Below, in pieces: positions 8,851 through 16,472 of a DNA stretch of 64,000 nucleotides. Every line of letters starts with the position of its first letter. Positions within the stretch are counted from its first letter, which is position 1. The translations under genes were made by a program, and so were the position numbers. The notes beneath the pieces were generated by a model that worked only from the letters and a program-made list of their open reading frames with translations, ran no database searches and was not told where the DNA came from. This DNA is from Paenibacillus wynnii (lineage in GTDB: Bacteria; Bacillota; Bacilli; Paenibacillales; Paenibacillaceae): contig NZ_JQCR01000003.1 of assembly GCF_000757885.1 (NCBI RefSeq), forward strand, positions 2,046,001-2,110,000. The letters run 5' to 3'.

Positions 8851-10506
8851 TTAAATTACATTTCGTTTGAAGAATAAGGTCAGTAATCCCGCTAGTCCGA
8901 ATGGATCTCTTGCCGTAATATCATTTGCTCTGAACATAATACTACCTTCAACTTCATCATACAGATCGTTATATTCTAATTGATTGATGATTTGCATCCC
9001 GCTTTGCCACTCCGGGCTTTTATCAGTTCCTACCTTATAAGAGGCCATACCAATATACAACTTCACACCGCTGTTGCGAACTTCCTTTACCCACCAATCC
9101 ACCAACTTATCATAACGTGCAGTCTCGAAAGACAAGCTCCAGTAGATCTGCGGGGCGACATAATCGATCCAGCCTTGAGAAATCCATGTTCTAACATCAG
9201 CATACATGCTGTCATACGCGGTAACGCCTGCTTTCGTATCAGAACCTGTACTGTCCATTTTTATGTTTCTCCATACTCCAAACGGACTGATACCATAGGA
9301 CAAGGATGGCTTAACAGCATGAATCTGGTTGCCTAGATTACGGACAAAATCATTAATGTTATCTCGGCGCCAGTTGTCTTTAGTGGGAATAGAATTTATG
9401 TTATAAGACTTGTAAGCCTCATCGTCAGCGAACGCTACACCCGAGGGATAAAAATAATCATCCAGATGCACACCGTCTATTTTGTAGCCTTTGACAACTT
9501 CCATTACTGTATCAATAATTTGTTGCCGCGCTTCTGGAATGCCGGGATTAATATATAACTTACCGCCCGCGTTCACAATCCATTCCGGATGGGCTTTGGC
9601 GACGTGGCTGCTTGCCAAAGAAGCTGTAGAAGAATCTGTCGTTGCTCGAAAAGGGTTGAACCAGGCGTGAATTTGCATCCCTCGCTCATGTGCTGCCTCA
9701 ACCATATAATCAAGCGGATCATATCCGGGATCTTTCCCCTGTGTACCCGTCAGCACTTTAGACCAAGGTACAATCGTTGAAGGGTACAGACTGTCACCAG
9801 AAGGTCGAACCTGCACGAATACAGCATTGAATCCTACTGACTTCAGCTTATCCAACAAACTGTCAAACTCCGCTTTCTGTTTATCTATCTTCCCTGCCGA
9901 GGACACCGAAGGCCAGTCCAGATTATAGACTGTAGATATCCAGGCTCCCTTCATAGCCTTTCCAGTCTTCGTTCCGGGAAGGGTCGGAAGGTTTGGTTTG
10001 GGTGGAGCAGGCACAGTCGGTACAGTGGGCTGAGTAGGTGTGACCGGATCTATAACCTGCGGCGGTTCCGCATTAGAGAATAAAGAGATGTGCTTTGCCG
10101 CCTGATTCCATACTACCTGGAGCCCTAGCTGCTCCCCTACGAAGCGAAGTGGTACCATGATCCGCCCTTGCTTAATCTGTACAGAAGTGTCCAGAACAAC
10201 TGAAGAACCATTAACGAGCGCCGTTTTTTTGCCATTTACCAACTTAAGAACGGTTTGATCTTGAGTAATAGTTACGGTCTTGGTTGCTTGATCCCATCTA
10301 ACACCAGCACCGAGACCCTGACTAATGATCCCCAGTGGAACCATAGTAACATTAGAAGTTGTAATATAAGGGTTAACATCGCCCGTTAATGCTCTTCCAT
10401 CCAATTCAATCGTTATTACAGCAGTAGCTGCACGGGCACCGGATGATATAAGGGGCAAGCACAATACGATCAGCAGTAGTCCTACTATCCATTTACGGTA
10501 ATTCAT
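8851..10506 (-). CDS. Secreted GHL10-like protein with stalk (copper amine oxidase N-like) domain
   Basis: Signal peptide (about residues 1-27, ending ARAAT). A repeated stalk-type 'copper amine oxidase N-terminal' region follows (about 30-150; TITQDQTVLKLVNGKKTAL and IMVPLRFVGEQLGL). After a Pro/Thr linker (PTQPTVPTVPAPPKP) comes a domain of about 340 residues of the DUF187/GHL10 type, a TIM-barrel glycoside hydrolase-like family (GAWISTVYNLDWPS, MQIHAWFNPFRAT, DGVHLDDYFYP). YngK of Bacillus is a known relative. The substrate is unproven; cell-wall or exopolysaccharide glycans are plausible. The ATG at 10506 follows GGGGAGG; the upstream extension to 10551 is rejected. Confidence 0.88.
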   Translation of the reverse strand: MNYRKWIVGLLLIVLCLPLISSGARAATAVITIELDGRALTGDVNPYITTSNVTMVPLGIISQGLGAGVRWDQATKTVTITQDQTVLKLVNGKKTALVNGSSVVLDTSVQIKQGRIMVPLRFVGEQLGLQVVWNQAAKHISLFSNAEPPQVIDPVTPTQPTVPTVPAPPKPNLPTLPGTKTGKAMKGAWISTVYNLDWPSVSSAGKIDKQKAEFDSLLDKLKSVGFNAVFVQVRPSGDSLYPSTIVPWSKVLTGTQGKDPGYDPLDYMVEAAHERGMQIHAWFNPFRATTDSSTASLASSHVAKAHPEWIVNAGGKLYINPGIPEARQQIIDTVMEVVKGYKIDGVHLDDYFYPSGVAFADDEAYKSYNINSIPTKDNWRRDNINDFVRNLGNQIHAVKPSLSYGISPFGVWRNIKMDSTGSDTKAGVTAYDSMYADVRTWISQGWIDYVAPQIYWSLSFETARYDKLVDWWVKEVRNSGVKLYIGMASYKVGTDKSPEWQSGMQIINQLEYNDLYDEVEGSIMFRANDITARDPFGLAGLLTLFFKRNVI

Positions 10507-10536
10507 TATTTCCTCCCCATTTAAATAAATATAACA

Positions 10537-10574
10537 AAAAAACGGCATCATCCTAAAAAGGACAATACCGTTTT
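10537..10574 (-). terminator. Intrinsic terminator after mntR
   Basis: On the minus strand, AAAACGGTATTGTCC pairs imperfectly with GGATGATGCCGTTTT, followed by a T run. It lies between mntR and the GHL10-like gene. Confidence 0.75.
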
Positions 10575-10614
10575 GACGTAAAAAATGGTAAAAGGTTGCG
10601 CTGAAGCCGCGGAT

Positions 10615-11040
10615 TTAAGTATCGCTGACCAATTCAAGATGAATATCATATAAAGTCTGGAGACGCGCCTCGTCACGACGGAAATATTCTACCAGGGTTT
10701 CTATACGTGTAATGGAATCCCAGCTCAAGTGATGCTCGATTCCTTCTACATCTCTATAAATATTCTCCTGCTGCACCCCGATCAGACCAAGGAATTCCTC
10801 CAACAGTTGATGACGGTCAACAAGACGTTTTCCTACTTTTTTACCTTTGGTGGTTAGGACAAGCCCACGATATTTCTCATAGATGAGATATTCGTCCTTA
10901 TCCAGTTTTTGGATCATCTTGGTCACAGAGGAGGGGTGTACTTCCAGTCCCTCGGCAATATCCGAGACCCGCGCATAACCTTTCTCGTCTATGAGCTTGT
11001 ATATGCGCTCCAAATAATCCTCCATGCTGGGTGTTGGCAT
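10615..11040 (-). CDS. mntR: Manganese-sensing transcriptional regulator MntR
   Basis: DtxR-family repressor of manganese uptake. The 141-residue length matches Bacillus MntR. The metal ligands are all in place: Asp8 and Glu11 (MEDYLERIY), His77 region (VDRHQLLEEF), and Glu99, Glu102, His103 (DVEGIEHHLSWD). The winged helix is at about 20-60 (VHPSSVTKMIQKLD). It lacks the SH3-like extension of the iron-sensing DtxR/IdeR branch, which supports manganese. The start is ATG 11040 after AGAGGTAA. It is divergent from splB. No Mn transporter gene lies nearby in this window. Confidence 0.95.
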   Translation of the reverse strand: MPTPSMEDYLERIYKLIDEKGYARVSDIAEGLEVHPSSVTKMIQKLDKDEYLIYEKYRGLVLTTKGKKVGKRLVDRHQLLEEFLGLIGVQQENIYRDVEGIEHHLSWDSITRIETLVEYFRRDEARLQTLYDIHLELVSDT

Positions 11041-11229
11041 CAAATTTTACCTCTTTTCTATAAATAAGCATGGCGCTAAGCCAAACCTTGCTCTAACAAT
11101 GATACATGTTCCCACCGCACCTTGGCAAGTCCTGAGGGTATTAACAGTTGCTTCTGCACATCATTGCCATGGTTTCAATCCAGCCGAAATGTGCAGATTA
11201 ATGTTATCCCACTTAAGGAGCGTGAACGT

Positions 11230-12306
11230 ATGACTGTGGTGACACCTGAGCTCCCTCCTGCAAAACGTAAAAGAAAGCCAACCGGCCTCTTTATTCCCGA
11301 ATTAGTTTTTTTCGAGCCGGATTCACTACAATATCCTAAAGGTGAACGCATTATGGAATGGGTCAAGGCCCATAACATCGAATACCGCATGACGACTTCA
11401 CACAATCGCATTCTAAATTTTCCAGGTGAAACGGAGGCTGAGCAGTATAAAATTGCCAAAAGAACGCTCGTAGTCGGCCTCCGAAAAACCCTAACTTTCG
11501 ATCAGTCCAAGCCGTCTGCCGATTATGCTATACCGATTGCTACGGGTTGCATGGGTCACTGCCATTATTGTTACCTGCAAACCACGTTAGGTGCAAAACC
11601 TTATATTCGAGTATACGTAAATACAGGTGATGTTATCGCTGCCGCCAAAAAGTATATCGAAGAGCGCACGCCAGAAATAACTACGTTTGAAGCCGCCTGT
11701 ACCTCCGACCCGCTAGGGCTGGAACATATCACTGGTTCTCTCGAAGAACTGATTACCTTTATGGCGAATGAGCCTCTCGGACGTCTTCGTTTTGTGACCA
11801 AATATCAGCATGTCGAGCCACTGCTGAATTTGAAGCACAATGATCATACTCGAATTCGCTTTAGTGTAAATGCTGATTACGTAATTAAGAATTTCGAACC
11901 CGCCACCTCGAGCTTTGAGGAACGGATAGAAGCAGCCGGTAAGGTTGCTAGAGCGGGTTATCCGCTGGGCTTCATCATTGCCCCGATTATTTGGCATGAA
12001 GGCTGGGAGAAGGGCTACGCTGAGCTGCTTCGCAAGTTAGGTGAAACGCTGCCCCCCGAAGCCGGAAAAAGCCTCACCTTTGAAATGATTCAGCACCGGT
12101 TCACCAAAACAGCTAAGACTGTTATTGAGAAACGCTATCCTAAATCCAAGCTGGAAATGGACATTGAGAAGCGCAAGAAAAAATGGGGTCGATGGGGCCA
12201 GAACAAATATGTATACCCGGATGAACAACAAACCGCCCTGCGCGAATTTATCACAGAGCGGATTTTTGAACATTTCCCGGAAGCGGGAATCGATTATTTC
12301 ACTTAA
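11230..12306 (+). CDS. splB: Spore photoproduct lyase
   Basis: Radical SAM enzyme that directly reverses the thymine dimer of UV-irradiated spores (5-thyminyl-5,6-dihydrothymine) during germination. The radical SAM motif CMGHCHYCYLQT (CxxxCxxC) lies near residue 108. The conserved hydrogen-donor cysteine is in FEAACTSDP. About 358 residues, close to the Bacillus protein. The frame runs back to 11122, but AAGGAG at 11215-11220 fixes ATG 11230. No neighbouring splA was seen. Expression in the forespore is expected from the family; I could not identify a convincing sigma-G promoter. The gene marks the host as an endospore former. Confidence 0.96.
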   Translation: MTVVTPELPPAKRKRKPTGLFIPELVFFEPDSLQYPKGERIMEWVKAHNIEYRMTTSHNRILNFPGETEAEQYKIAKRTLVVGLRKTLTFDQSKPSADYAIPIATGCMGHCHYCYLQTTLGAKPYIRVYVNTGDVIAAAKKYIEERTPEITTFEAACTSDPLGLEHITGSLEELITFMANEPLGRLRFVTKYQHVEPLLNLKHNDHTRIRFSVNADYVIKNFEPATSSFEERIEAAGKVARAGYPLGFIIAPIIWHEGWEKGYAELLRKLGETLPPEAGKSLTFEMIQHRFTKTAKTVIEKRYPKSKLEMDIEKRKKKWGRWGQNKYVYPDEQQTALREFITERIFEHFPEAGIDYFT

Positions 12307-12325
12307 GTTCAAACCGTTACATCAT

Positions 12326-13039
12326 TTAAAATTTCATCCAAGTCGGGGTGATTCCCTGCAGCCATATGGTAATTTTGAACATCTGATCCGTGAACAGCAG
12401 GACTCCCATCACAATCATTATAGTCCCGCCAATCTTCATTAGCAGACCCGAGTATTTAAGAATACGTCTGGCTCCGCCAAGGAAAAAGGCCAGTACGAAG
12501 AACGGTATGGCAAATCCAAGACTGTAGGCCGTAATAAGAGTAAACCAGGTACCGGGCTCACTTGCCGAAAGTGCGATAATCGCAGTCAGTATAGGCCCAA
12601 TACAAGGAGACCACCCCGCAGAGAAGCCAATACCGAATACAAAGGAACCTATGTATCCTGCGGGTTTCCATTTCAGATCCAGCTTTCGTTCGCGCAGTAA
12701 AAATTGCGGTTGGAAAATGCCAAGCAGGAATAACCCCATCACGATAATGAGTATTGCTGACAATTGGCGGATAAGATCGCGTTGTTCATTAAAGAACTGC
12801 CCGAACAGACCTGCTCCAAAACCAAGCGTGTAAAAGACAACGGAAAAACCAAGAATAAAGGCCAACGTATGAGTGAGTGTCCGGAAACGGACCTCTTTTG
12901 TGTTGCCTCCAGTTTTTAGCTGCTGTACAGATAATCCCGTAATATAGGACAAATAAGAAGGATAGAGCGGTAGACAACAAGGTGAAATAAAAGACGCTAA
13001 TCCAGCAGCAAAGGCTATTCCTGCGTTAATATTTGACAA
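12326..13039 (-). CDS. ccdA: Cytochrome c biogenesis protein CcdA
   Basis: A six-helix membrane protein that carries reducing equivalents across the membrane for cytochrome c maturation and other extracytoplasmic thiol proteins. The 237-residue length is normal. The first redox-active cysteine region is FISPCCLPLYPSYLSYITG and the second lies in GFSAGWSPCIGPILTAI. The start is a TTG at 13039 preceded by GGAGAG at good spacing. It follows znuB by 42 bp on the same strand, so it could be read through from the zinc operon, but no ccdB/C partner is nearby. Confidence 0.93.
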   Translation of the reverse strand: MSNINAGIAFAAGLASFISPCCLPLYPSYLSYITGLSVQQLKTGGNTKEVRFRTLTHTLAFILGFSVVFYTLGFGAGLFGQFFNEQRDLIRQLSAILIIVMGLFLLGIFQPQFLLRERKLDLKWKPAGYIGSFVFGIGFSAGWSPCIGPILTAIIALSASEPGTWFTLITAYSLGFAIPFFVLAFFLGGARRILKYSGLLMKIGGTIMIVMGVLLFTDQMFKITIWLQGITPTWMKF

Positions 13040-13081
13040 AGTGGCAGCTCTCCTTTCTCATTTCAAATGCTTTGTGTATGG

Positions 13082-13885
13082 TTATGCGGGCAATCCCTTT
13101 TTACCGATGAGTGTCAACGCCAATATAGCAATCAGCAGCAGAACTATCGTTGCACCTGGAGCGAGATTCCATATTCCAGCAACAACCAATCCGCCAACAA
13201 CGGCGATCTCCGCAATAATAATGGAGAGGATGACCGATGATTTAAAACTGCGCGAGAGCAGCAAGCTAATCGCTACGGGGATCGTCAATAATGCTGAGAC
13301 TAGCAGTGAGCCTACAATTTTGATAGCTGTACTTATAACAAGCGCTGTTAGAATTGTAATGAGCATATTGAGCATTTTTACGGGCAGTCCACTAACACTG
13401 GCGGCGTCTTCTTCAAAGCTAAGTAAGAAAAATTCTTTGAAAAATAGCGTGACTACAACCACCACAGTAACAGCTACGATTCCTACGATTACTAAGTCTG
13501 TATTATTCAACGTATAAATACTGCCGAATAGGTAGCTCATCACATCAGCATTATAACCCTTGCCTAATGTAAAAAAGAGTGATGCTAGGGCTACACCGCC
13601 TGACATGATTATGGCTATGGAAAGCTCAGCATAGCTTTTGTACGCCCTACGAAGCTTTTCGATAGCGAAGGACGCTAATACTGCAAAGATTAGACCTGCC
13701 CCAAGAGGGTAAAAGCCTGTCAAAAATCCCAGCGCCACACCGGCTATGGTTACATGGGCAAGCGTATCCCCAATCATTGACAGGCGTCTTAGCACAAGAA
13801 AAACGCCTATAAGCGGCGCTGTAATACCGATCAGCAGGCCACCCGCAAGCGCCCGCTGAAAAAAATCGCTAAATAGGATTTCCAA
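13082..13885 (-). CDS. znuB: Zinc (metal) ABC transporter permease
   Basis: ABC-3 family permease with about eight membrane segments (ALAGGLLIGITAPLIGVFLVL onward). The conserved LSMIGDTLAHVTIAGVALG segment matches ZnuB/AdcB/MntB-type permeases. The frame opens at 13975, but the likely start is the TTG at 13885 (EILFSDFFQRALAGG) after GGAG. An ATG at 13906 sits too close to its GGGAGGG. Zinc is inferred from the partner genes znuC and znuA and the Zur-type operator upstream of znuA. A 650-bp repeat-rich gap separates it from znuC, which is odd for such an operon. Confidence 0.9.
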   Translation of the reverse strand: MEILFSDFFQRALAGGLLIGITAPLIGVFLVLRRLSMIGDTLAHVTIAGVALGFLTGFYPLGAGLIFAVLASFAIEKLRRAYKSYAELSIAIIMSGGVALASLFFTLGKGYNADVMSYLFGSIYTLNNTDLVIVGIVAVTVVVVVTLFFKEFFLLSFEEDAASVSGLPVKMLNMLITILTALVISTAIKIVGSLLVSALLTIPVAISLLLSRSFKSSVILSIIIAEIAVVGGLVVAGIWNLAPGATIVLLLIAILALTLIGKKGLPA

Positions 13886-14102
13886 TTCAAATTCTCCATT
13901 CTTCATCCCTCCCAAACCCTCCCTTCTAAGGGAGGGCCCCAAGGGTTGCACCCTCTGGACACCTGCTAAGGGCAACTGGCGTGAGATGAACGGTTTCTTG
14001 TTTCTGGATGAGTTAGAGCGAGGATCGCTTATCGTCCCTGAAGGGACACGCTTAACTACTGCGGGATCTACATACGTATGAAGACCGAAAGACTAAGGTC
14101 AA

Positions 14103-14279
14103 AAGATTAAAACCACCACGGTTATCCTATGTTGTACTATGGATAACCTCTCCACAATCAAAAGATTAAGGCCAAAAGGCTAAAACCAAAAGGCCAAAAC
14201 CAAAAGATTAAAACCACCGGGTTCATCCTATGTTGTACTATGTTGTACTATGGATAACCTCTCCACAATCAAAAGATTA
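14103..14279 (+). repeat. Tandem direct repeat with internal 13-bp duplication
   Basis: Two near-identical units start CAAAAGATTAAAACCACC and end CTCTCCACAATCAAAAGATTA, at about 14102-14170 and 14201-14279. Unit 2 carries an extra copy of TATGTTGTACTATG-type sequence. Between them lie short iterations such as CCAAAAGGCTAAAA. This looks like replication slippage rather than an operator array. Confidence 0.75.
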
Positions 14280-14296
14280 TAACCCACGGTTACTAT

Positions 14297-14425
14297 GTGG
14301 ACACAGAAGACGCTATTTACTCAAAAAACCACAATTTCCCACTTATACGGACTCAGAAGCCACTATGGAGCAGGAAACACGTTAAATACAGCCCTAAATC
14401 ATGAAATAGCGGCGTCTGTGTCCGT
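14297..14425. repeat. Inverted repeat built from GGACACAGAAG-like motifs
   Basis: The left arm GGACACAGAAGACGCTATTTA (from about 14300) pairs imperfectly with AAATAGCGGCGTCTGTGTCC ending near 14422. A degenerate direct copy (GGACTCAGAAGCCACTATGG) starts near 14350 within the loop. Confidence 0.55.
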
Positions 14426-14533
14426 ATGCATATTCATATGACTCAAAGTCTGATAATAAGGGCTTTGGAGTCCGCATACAAACTCGAATCTGACCGAAGT
14501 CTCCGATATTTCATACAACAGCTATATTTTACT

Positions 14534-15283
14534 CTACGACAACGTATGCTGCAGATTCTCCTCCACGCAGTCCTGAATCTCATGCGAGTGGCGAGAGTAG
14601 AAGTTTATTTTACCGTTACACTGCACTGGCTCTTGACCGAGGTAATTTCGGATCATCTCGATATCATGCGATACCATAAGAAAAGTCATGTGGTGATGGG
14701 CATGCATATGGGTGATCAGATCGAAGAAACCGGCTTGGGTCTCGGCGTCAATTCCAACAGTCGGCTCATCCAGAATCAGCAAATCAGGATGGTTAATCAG
14801 GGCTCTAGCCAAAAATACCCGCTGCTGCTGTCCACCCGACAATTGCCCGACTCTTTTCTCCGCAAGATCTTGAATCCGCATCACCTCAAGTGCGTCATTA
14901 CATTGCTGCTGTTGAGCCCGTGACACCCGGCGGATCAAGTTCTTGTTATTGTATAGACCCGATTGGACTACTTCACGTACGGTTGCGGGAAATAACGGGT
15001 TAAAAGCATTCTTCTGCGGAACATAACCGATCCGCTCCCAGTCTTTAAATTTACGTGCAGGCTCTCCGAAGAGCCTGATTTCGCCAGTGGTTGCCGGAAG
15101 CAAGCCGACGATCATTTTGAGTAGCGTTGTTTTCCCGGCCCCGTTAGAACCGATAATCCCTACGAAGTCGCGCTCCTTTACCGTATAATTCAGACCGGAA
15201 ATAACCTTCTGCTCTCCATAGGAAAAGGACAGGTCCTTTACTTCAATCATATGTTGATGGCAGTCCGAGGATACCGGTTGCAT
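14534..15283 (-). CDS. znuC: Zinc (metal) ABC transporter ATP-binding protein
   Basis: Cytoplasmic ATPase of the zinc importer, 249 residues. It shows Walker A GSNGAGKTT, a Q-loop at YVPQKN, the signature LSGGQQQRV, Walker B LLILDEPTVG and the switch His in MVSHD. The C-terminal tail is His/Cys-containing (YSRHSHEIQDCVEE), as in several ZnuC-like proteins. The ATG at 15283 follows AAAGGCGGG. It begins 31 bp after the znuA stop, so the two are co-transcribed. Specificity is inferred from context. Confidence 0.93.
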   Translation of the reverse strand: MQPVSSDCHQHMIEVKDLSFSYGEQKVISGLNYTVKERDFVGIIGSNGAGKTTLLKMIVGLLPATTGEIRLFGEPARKFKDWERIGYVPQKNAFNPLFPATVREVVQSGLYNNKNLIRRVSRAQQQQCNDALEVMRIQDLAEKRVGQLSGGQQQRVFLARALINHPDLLILDEPTVGIDAETQAGFFDLITHMHAHHHMTFLMVSHDIEMIRNYLGQEPVQCNGKINFYSRHSHEIQDCVEENLQHTLS

Positions 15284-15314
15284 TCATTTCCCGCCTTTCT
15301 TCAATGCTTTCCTT

Positions 15315-16325
15315 TTATTTTAAGGCTAGAATCAGATTTTGCAAATTTTTCTCCATCAGTGTGAAGTAATCATCATTTGCTTTCGCCTGATCCTCTGTCA
15401 ATCCTTCAACAGGATTAAGCACCATCGTTGACACTCCTGCTTCATTAGCCAGCGTTTTGGCCAATTTGTCCGACACTAATTCTTCAAAAAAGATATAACG
15501 TATGCCTTCTTCTTTAACCGTATTCGCCAAATCCACAATATCCTGGCTCCGCGGCTCCGCATCCGGGGACAGCCCCATAATCGCATGCTGAGTCAGACCA
15601 TAATCACGGCACAGATAAGCGAAAGCCTGGTGAGAAACAACGATTTCCTTATTCGGAAGCTTTCCAAGCTCCTCTACAAATTTACTGTCGAGGTTCTTCA
15701 AACGATCTGCAAGTACATTATACCGTTCTTCATAACCCTCTTTGTGAGCAGGATCCGCCTTTTGCAGACTATTTTTAATATTTTCAGCCATTACAATCGC
15801 TGATTTCGGACTTACCCAGGTGTGGGGATCGGTATGAAGACTGTCTCCAGCATCAGTGTGATCCTCATTTGTAACTCCTTCGCTGTCATGTTCATCGGCA
15901 GCTTCGTTTGCCCCATGCCCATGTTCATCTTCTTCATCCGTCATAATTAAATCAATGCCTTTGCTGACTTCTACAGCCTGAACTCCTGATTCGCTATCAA
16001 GACCCTTCAGGAAGTTCGGAACCCAACCCTCAAGCCCGGCTCCATTATATAAAAACAGCTGCGCTTTGGACGTATTCACAATATCCTGACTGCGCGGAGT
16101 CCAATCATGAGGCTCCACCCCAACTGGCAACAAATTAATTGCATTAACGTCTTCTCCGCCAATTTCCTTAGCAAATTCATATATGGGATAAAAGCTAGTA
16201 ACCACATTCACTTTGCCCTCTATGATACTTCCGCTACTTTTTGCCCCGCAACCAGTTGCAATTAATACTAGGATTAGCGCAAATAAGAGCAGCCCCTTAC
16301 GCGTTACAGTTGAATTCATATTCAC
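15315..16325 (-). CDS. znuA: Zinc-binding lipoprotein of ABC importer (AdcA/ZnuA type)
   Basis: Solute receptor of the cluster A-I metal family. A lipoprotein signal ends at LVLIATGCG. Metal-site segments are visible: VEPHDWTPRS, a histidine/acid-rich loop (DEEDEHGHGANEAADEHD), DPHTWVSP and VSHQAFAYLCRDYG. The His-rich loop is characteristic of zinc rather than manganese receptors. 336 residues. The start is a GTG at 16325 with GAGGAG upstream. It is the first gene of the operon, preceded by two Zur-like boxes. A short linker (DYFTLMEKNLQNLILALK) ends the protein; it has no extra ZinT domain. Confidence 0.94.
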   Translation of the reverse strand: MNMNSTVTRKGLLLFALILVLIATGCGAKSSGSIIEGKVNVVTSFYPIYEFAKEIGGEDVNAINLLPVGVEPHDWTPRSQDIVNTSKAQLFLYNGAGLEGWVPNFLKGLDSESGVQAVEVSKGIDLIMTDEEDEHGHGANEAADEHDSEGVTNEDHTDAGDSLHTDPHTWVSPKSAIVMAENIKNSLQKADPAHKEGYEERYNVLADRLKNLDSKFVEELGKLPNKEIVVSHQAFAYLCRDYGLTQHAIMGLSPDAEPRSQDIVDLANTVKEEGIRYIFFEELVSDKLAKTLANEAGVSTMVLNPVEGLTEDQAKANDDYFTLMEKNLQNLILALK

Positions 16326-16340
16326 TATCGACTCCTCAGA

Positions 16341-16382
16341 TCGTAATATTTACTATTAGTAGTATAATAGTAATCATTACGA
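16341..16382 (-). promoter_or_regulatory. Paired Zur-type operators and promoter of znuA
   Basis: Two 7-1-7 inverted repeats, TCGTAATATTTACTA (16341-16355) and TAGTAATCATTACGA (16368-16382), closely match the Bacillus Zur box TCGTAATnATTACGA. A -10-like TATACT lies between them on the minus strand, so a bound repressor would block the promoter. A zur gene lies 3 kb away. Centre spacing is 27 bp. Confidence 0.8.
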
Positions 16383-16429
16383 TAAGTCAACCGTTCCGAA
16401 AACGTCCTCCGTATTTATAACGCAGAAAA

Positions 16430-16454
16430 ACGATTCAGTCAATAGACCGAACCG
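16430..16454 (-). terminator. Intrinsic terminator after metG
   Basis: On the minus strand CGGTTCGGTC pairs (with G-T pairs) with GACTGAATCG around TATT and runs into TTTTT. Confidence 0.65.
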
Positions 16455-16472
16455 CTTTTACTAAGTAATCTA

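Larger units (their letters stand above)
13886..14533. other. Gene-free, repeat-rich gap between znuC and znuB
   Basis: No ORF of quality here. It contains a duplicated block (14103-14170 and 14202-14279), short AAAAC/CAAAAGATTA iterations between the two, and an inverted-repeat region (14297-14425) built from GGAC(A/T)CAGAAG-like motifs. The gap interrupts an otherwise standard znuA-znuC-znuB order. Confidence 0.7.

Noticed and set aside
14103..14279. Repeats in the znu gap as a CRISPR array
   Set aside because: Only two units, no regular unique spacers and no cas genes.
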